64,000 nt of DNA from Flavobacterium gelidilacus DSM 15343. Lineage in GTDB: Bacteria > Bacteroidota > Bacteroidia > Flavobacteriales > Flavobacteriaceae. Position numbers and translations under genes: made by a program. Location of the stretch: the NCBI RefSeq assembly GCF_000422685.1, contig NZ_AUGN01000011.1, positions 1 to 64,000 of the forward strand. The letters are read 5' to 3'. Below, one piece after another: positions 61,032 through 64,000 of this stretch (positions are counted from its first letter, which is position 1; the number at the start of each line of letters is the position of its first letter). The notes below the pieces were generated by a model. The model made no database searches. It saw nothing but the letters and a program-made list of their open reading frames with translations, and was not told the origin of the DNA.

Positions 61032-61064
61032 CAAATTTAATACTTTTGAATTACTAAAGGTCAA
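61032..61064 (-). promoter_or_regulatory. Promoter of the Rieske-like lipoprotein gene
   Basis: On the minus strand: TTG (61064-61062), 22 bp, TAAATTTG (61039-61032). Confidence 0.65.
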
Positions 61065-61102
61065 AATTATATCTTAAAAAATTTAGGAATGAAAATATTT
61101 GT

Positions 61103-61110
61103 TATATTTG
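61103..61110 (+). promoter_or_regulatory. greA -7 box
   Basis: TATATTTG; transcription is expected to start just before the leader hairpin. Confidence 0.7.
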
Positions 61111-61117
61111 CATATAG

Positions 61118-61139
61118 GAATCCCACTCGTATGGGATTC
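61118..61139 (+). promoter_or_regulatory. 5' hairpin of the greA leader
   Basis: GAATCCCA pairs perfectly with TGGGATTC around CTCGTA, then TTTCT. It would form at the very 5' end of the greA mRNA: either stabilising or a premature pause/termination site. Confidence 0.65.
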
Positions 61140-61165
61140 TTTCTATTTCTATAAACGATGAAGTT

Positions 61166-61639
61166 ATGAGTACAGTATCTTATTACACAGCAGAAGGGTT
61201 AAAACACCTTAGGGATGAATTAGACCAACTTAAAAATATACAAAGACCAAAAGCATCACAGGATATTGCAGACGCTAGAGATAAAGGAGATTTATCTGAG
61301 AATGCAGAATATGATGCAGCTAAAGAAGCGCAAGGTCTTCTTGAAATGAAAATTTCTAAAATGGAAGAAGTTGTAGCTAATGCACGTTTAATTGATGAAT
61401 CTCAATTAGATGTGTCCAAAGTTTTAGTTTTGTCTAAAGTAAAAATCAAAAACCAAACCAATGGAATGGAAATGAATTATACTTTAGTAGCAGAAAGTGA
61501 AGCGGATTTAAAAACAGGTAAAATATCAGTAACTTCTCCTATTGGAAAAGGATTACTTGGTAAATCTGTTGGAGATATTGCCGAAATTACAGTTCCAAAC
61601 GGAATACTAAAATTCGAAATAGTAGAAATTTCAAGATAA
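61166..61639 (+). CDS. greA: Transcription elongation factor GreA
   Basis: 157 residues. N-terminal coiled coil with the tip residues in DARDKGDLSENAEYDAAKEA (acidic Asp and Glu that act in RNA polymerase), then the FKBP-like C-terminal domain (ISVTSPIGKGLLGKSVGDIA). It restarts backtracked polymerase by stimulating transcript cleavage. Its leader carries a promoter-proximal hairpin. The HIT gene follows after 10 bp. Confidence 0.97.
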   Translation: MSTVSYYTAEGLKHLRDELDQLKNIQRPKASQDIADARDKGDLSENAEYDAAKEAQGLLEMKISKMEEVVANARLIDESQLDVSKVLVLSKVKIKNQTNGMEMNYTLVAESEADLKTGKISVTSPIGKGLLGKSVGDIAEITVPNGILKFEIVEISR

Positions 61640-61649
61640 AACTATAAGT

Positions 61650-62039
61650 ATGGCTTCTATTTTTACCAAAATAATAAATGGAGAAATTCCAAGTTATAAA
61701 ATTGCTGAAGATGAAAATTATTTGGCTTTTTTAGATGTTAATCCAAATGCAAAAGGACATACGTTATGTATTCCTAAACAAGAGATTAATAAAATCTTTG
61801 ATATGGAAGAAGATTATTATTTAGGTTTAATGCAATTTAGTAAAAAAGTTGCTAAGGCTTTAGAAAAATCAATTGATTGCAAAAGAGTTGGTATGGCAGT
61901 TGTTGGTTTAGAAGTGCCTCATGTTCATGTTCACTTAATTCCTTTGAAAGACATGGATGATATGCGTTTTCAACGAAAGGTTAGTCTAGAAAAAGAAGAA
62001 TTTGAAGAAATTGCTAAAAAAATTGCTTCAAACTTATAA
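61650..62039 (+). CDS. HIT family nucleotide hydrolase
   Basis: 129 residues, HINT branch. FTKIINGEIPSYKIAEDENY at the start and the histidine triad HVHVHL (His91, His93, His95). Acts on purine nucleotide phosphoramidates or related compounds. Co-transcribed with greA. Confidence 0.94.
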   Translation: MASIFTKIINGEIPSYKIAEDENYLAFLDVNPNAKGHTLCIPKQEINKIFDMEEDYYLGLMQFSKKVAKALEKSIDCKRVGMAVVGLEVPHVHVHLIPLKDMDDMRFQRKVSLEKEEFEEIAKKIASNL

Positions 62040-62040
62040 T

Positions 62041-62067
62041 AAAAAACACCTTTTTGGTGTTTTTTTG
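62041..62067 (+). terminator. Terminator of greA-HIT
   Basis: AAAAACACC pairs with GGTGTTTTT around a short T loop, then a T-run. Confidence 0.92.
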
Positions 62068-62081
62068 TTTTACTTACTATC

Positions 62082-63230
62082 ATGAAATATTTAATTTATT
62101 TTTTATTTTTTCAAACAGTTGCTTATACTCAAGTTAAAAGCTTTTATTCAGATGTGGAAAAAACAATACAATCTATTCCTTCAAGTCAAAAAAAAGCTAC
62201 AGCAGAAATTGCAGCTTTTATCCAAGAAAAATTTACTTCTGAAGATTTACAAATTAAAGCAGCATACTATTATGTGATTTCAAATGTTGCTTATGATATT
62301 TCTCATGAGTTTACAGTGAATTTAGTAATTTCAGATGATGAAATGGTTTCAAAAACTATAACTTCTAAAAAAGGAGTTTGTATTCATTACGCTAAATTTT
62401 TTAAGGATATTGCGTCAAATTTAGGTTATAATTGCCAAATAATTTCAGGATATACTAAACAAAATAGCATTATTGCAGATCAATCACATGCTTGGGCAGC
62501 TATTCAAATGAATGATCAAAATTGGTATGCTTTTGATCCAACTTGGGATTCTGGATTCATTCAAAACAAGAAATTTGTTCGCAGATTAAATTCAAAATAT
62601 TATAAAACTAAACCGCTCGAAATGCTACAAACACATATGCCTTTTGATTATATGTGGCAATTTTTAAATTATCCTATAACTGAACAAGATTTTTTAGCTA
62701 ACAAAGTAGTTCAAGATAAAAATCAAGAATTATTTGATTATAAAGCAACCATCAAAACGTATTTAACGCTGACCGAAAACGAACAACTAAGTGATTTAAA
62801 AACACGAATGATTCAGACTGGTTACAAAAATAATTTAGCTAAAGAAAGATTTGAAATCTTAAAAAAGCAACTCGAAACTTTTTCTTTAAATAAAAATGTA
62901 AAAGAGCTTAATGCTATTTCAAACAAATACAACGAAGGCATAAGTTTACTAAATGAATTTATTTACTACAGAAACGCACAATTTAAACCAGCAAAAGAAG
63001 ATCAAGAAATTTTAGAAATGATTATAAAACCAATAAGTATTTTTGAAGATTGCAGCGATAAAATATATAAATTAGGTTTTGTAGGGCAAGATAATTTATA
63101 CGATTTAAATAAATTTAAAAGAAGCATAATTGATATAATGGAAGAAGCTAAAAAACACAAAGTTTTTGTAGATGATTATTTGACTAAAAGTGAAAGAGAA
63201 CGAAAAAAAATGTTCTTACTTAAGAAATAG
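62082..63230 (+). CDS. Exported transglutaminase-like protein
   Basis: 382 residues. Signal peptide (MKYLIYFLFFQTVAYTQ). Transglutaminase-like catalytic triad Cys100 (KKGVCIHYAKFF), His136 (QSHAWAAI) and Asp152 (FDPTWD), as in the TGc domain of bacterial cysteine proteases or peptide-modifying enzymes. A ~200-residue C-terminal helical part without known motif follows. It acts outside the cytoplasm; the substrate is unknown. It overlaps the convergent kinase gene by 11 bp. Confidence 0.9.
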   Translation: MKYLIYFLFFQTVAYTQVKSFYSDVEKTIQSIPSSQKKATAEIAAFIQEKFTSEDLQIKAAYYYVISNVAYDISHEFTVNLVISDDEMVSKTITSKKGVCIHYAKFFKDIASNLGYNCQIISGYTKQNSIIADQSHAWAAIQMNDQNWYAFDPTWDSGFIQNKKFVRRLNSKYYKTKPLEMLQTHMPFDYMWQFLNYPITEQDFLANKVVQDKNQELFDYKATIKTYLTLTENEQLSDLKTRMIQTGYKNNLAKERFEILKKQLETFSLNKNVKELNAISNKYNEGISLLNEFIYYRNAQFKPAKEDQEILEMIIKPISIFEDCSDKIYKLGFVGQDNLYDLNKFKRSIIDIMEEAKKHKVFVDDYLTKSERERKKMFLLKK

Positions 63231-64000
63231 GTTTCCCTTTCTTATAACTAATTTGCATAGTAGTTCCTTTGCCAATTTCAGAATGAGCCACTTTTATTTT
63301 TCCTTTGTGATATTCCTGAACAATTCTTTTAGTTAAAGACAAGCCTAAACCCCAACCACGTCTTTTAGTCGTAAAACCAGGTTCAAAAACTTTAGAAAAA
63401 TCGGATTTCGGAATTCCTTTTCCAGAATCTGTGACTTTTATTTTTATATAATCTTCCTTCTCTTCTATTGTTAAAGTAAGACGGCCTTTTCCTTTCATTG
63501 CATCAATCGCATTTTTGACTAAATTTTCAATGGTCCAACTATGCAAAGCTGGATTTATAGGAATATTTATGGCTTTATCTGGAGCAATAAATGTAAAGTT
63601 AATTTGTTTTGAACTTCTGTCTTTTAAATAATCAAATGAAGTTTTTGTTTCTTCAACAATGTCCTTGTTTTCTAAAATAGGTTCTGAGCCAACTTTTGAA
63701 AATCTATCAGTAATTGTTTGTAACCTATTGATGTCTTTCTCAATTTCTTCAAGTGTAGATTCTTCAACATTTTCTAATTTCAATATTTCGAGCCAACCTA
63801 TTAACGAAGATAAAGGTGTTCCTATCTGATGAGCTGTTTCTTTTGCCATTCCTGCCCATAATTTGTTTTGGGTTGACATTTTTGTAGCTCTGTAAAAATT
63901 GTACACTACGGCGCCAAAAAGGATAATGATTAATAAAAGAGCAATTGGATAATATTTAAGCTGATTTATTAAAGTTGAATTGCCATAATATAAATATTGG
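63220..64000 (-). CDS. Sensor histidine kinase (5' truncated by window edge)
   Basis: 259 visible residues; the frame is open to the window edge, so the apparent GTG at 63906 is not the start. A membrane span (YYPIALLLIIILFGAVVYNF) is followed by a HisKA-type H-box, AKETAHQIGTPLSSLIGWLE (His57 of the visible part, HQIGTP variant), N-box ENLVKNAIDAMKG, G1 DSGKGIP, and GLGLSLTKRIV. The sensor region and any partner response regulator lie outside. Such kinases with HQIGTP are common in flavobacteria. Confidence 0.93.
   Translation of the reverse strand, partial: QYLYYGNSTLINQLKYYPIALLLIIILFGAVVYNFYRATKMSTQNKLWAGMAKETAHQIGTPLSSLIGWLEILKLENVEESTLEEIEKDINRLQTITDRFSKVGSEPILENKDIVEETKTSFDYLKDRSSKQINFTFIAPDKAINIPINPALHSWTIENLVKNAIDAMKGKGRLTLTIEEKEDYIKIKVTDSGKGIPKSDFSKVFEPGFTTKRRGWGLGLSLTKRIVQEYHKGKIKVAHSEIGKGTTMQISYKKGKPIS

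Overview
The window is about 64 kb of AT-rich chromosome from a member of the Flavobacteriaceae, most likely Flavobacterium or a close relative. The evidence is the gliding-motility pair gldD/gldE beside ssb and mutY, the complete BatA-E aerotolerance operon, ribosomal protein L21 with a helix-hairpin-helix tail, many Bacteroidetes-type -7 boxes (TAnnTTTG), and A-rich leaders without Shine-Dalgarno sequences. I see no rRNA, tRNA, CRISPR array, prophage or intact insertion sequence. It is mostly a core-genome segment.

Layout. 1-4271: end of an OmpA-type gene, then minus-strand genes (PhnA-like, small beta-barrel, metallophosphatase, AlbA_2 protein, aldo/keto reductase). 4460-13471: moxR, DUF58, two-TM BatD-like protein, batA, batB, batC, batD, batE, an envelope stress/aerotolerance operon. 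13519-16603: Coa1-like protein, CvpA-like protein, small conserved gene, pheS, hypothetical. 16605-17133: ParE-type toxin and its antitoxin. 17351-31982: GH92 glycosidase, gpsA, iron-dependent alcohol dehydrogenase, DJ-1-like lipoprotein with divergent LysR regulator, nadD, gmk, yicC, EamA transporter, ArsC-like protein, PLP sulfur-amino-acid enzyme, DUF3078, dxs. 32022-40414: tadA, then a giant alpha-2-macroglobulin lipoprotein coupled to pbpC. 40635-47836: rng, a tiny basic protein, HU, mutY, ssb, gldE, gldD, a copper-type HMA lipoprotein, a second EamA transporter. 47909-54083: two M16 peptidases, rplU-rpmA, a structured non-coding element, ahcY. 54212-64000: phosphopantetheinyl transferase, GGGP-synthase-like enzyme, PnuC-family transporter, DUF4301, arfB, a TPP riboswitch controlling a TonB-dependent receptor, Rieske-like lipoprotein, greA, HIT protein, transglutaminase-like protein, and a sensor kinase cut by the window edge.

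The most unusual material lies between the genes. (1) At least thirteen short arrays, nearly all with a strict 7-bp period, sit in spacers or spill into gene ends. Each has a different word, and several start on a TAG stop codon. (2) A 21-bp palindrome (ATGCTGAA, 5-nt loop, TTCAGCAT) occurs eight times; three copies end 3-4 nt before a start codon (batD, gmk, an EamA transporter), so it may act on translation. (3) A nested stem-loop element with two GATAGCA loops lies between rpmA and ahcY. (4) A 65-bp copy of the 3' end of rng lies just downstream of rng. (5) The TPP riboswitch has its own promoter and a terminator-like expression platform in front of the TonB receptor.

Starts differ from the longest open frame where the extra N-terminus was translated from one of these repeats or the start context argued for an internal ATG (DUF58, BatD-like, CvpA, LysR, gmk, yicC, TonB receptor).
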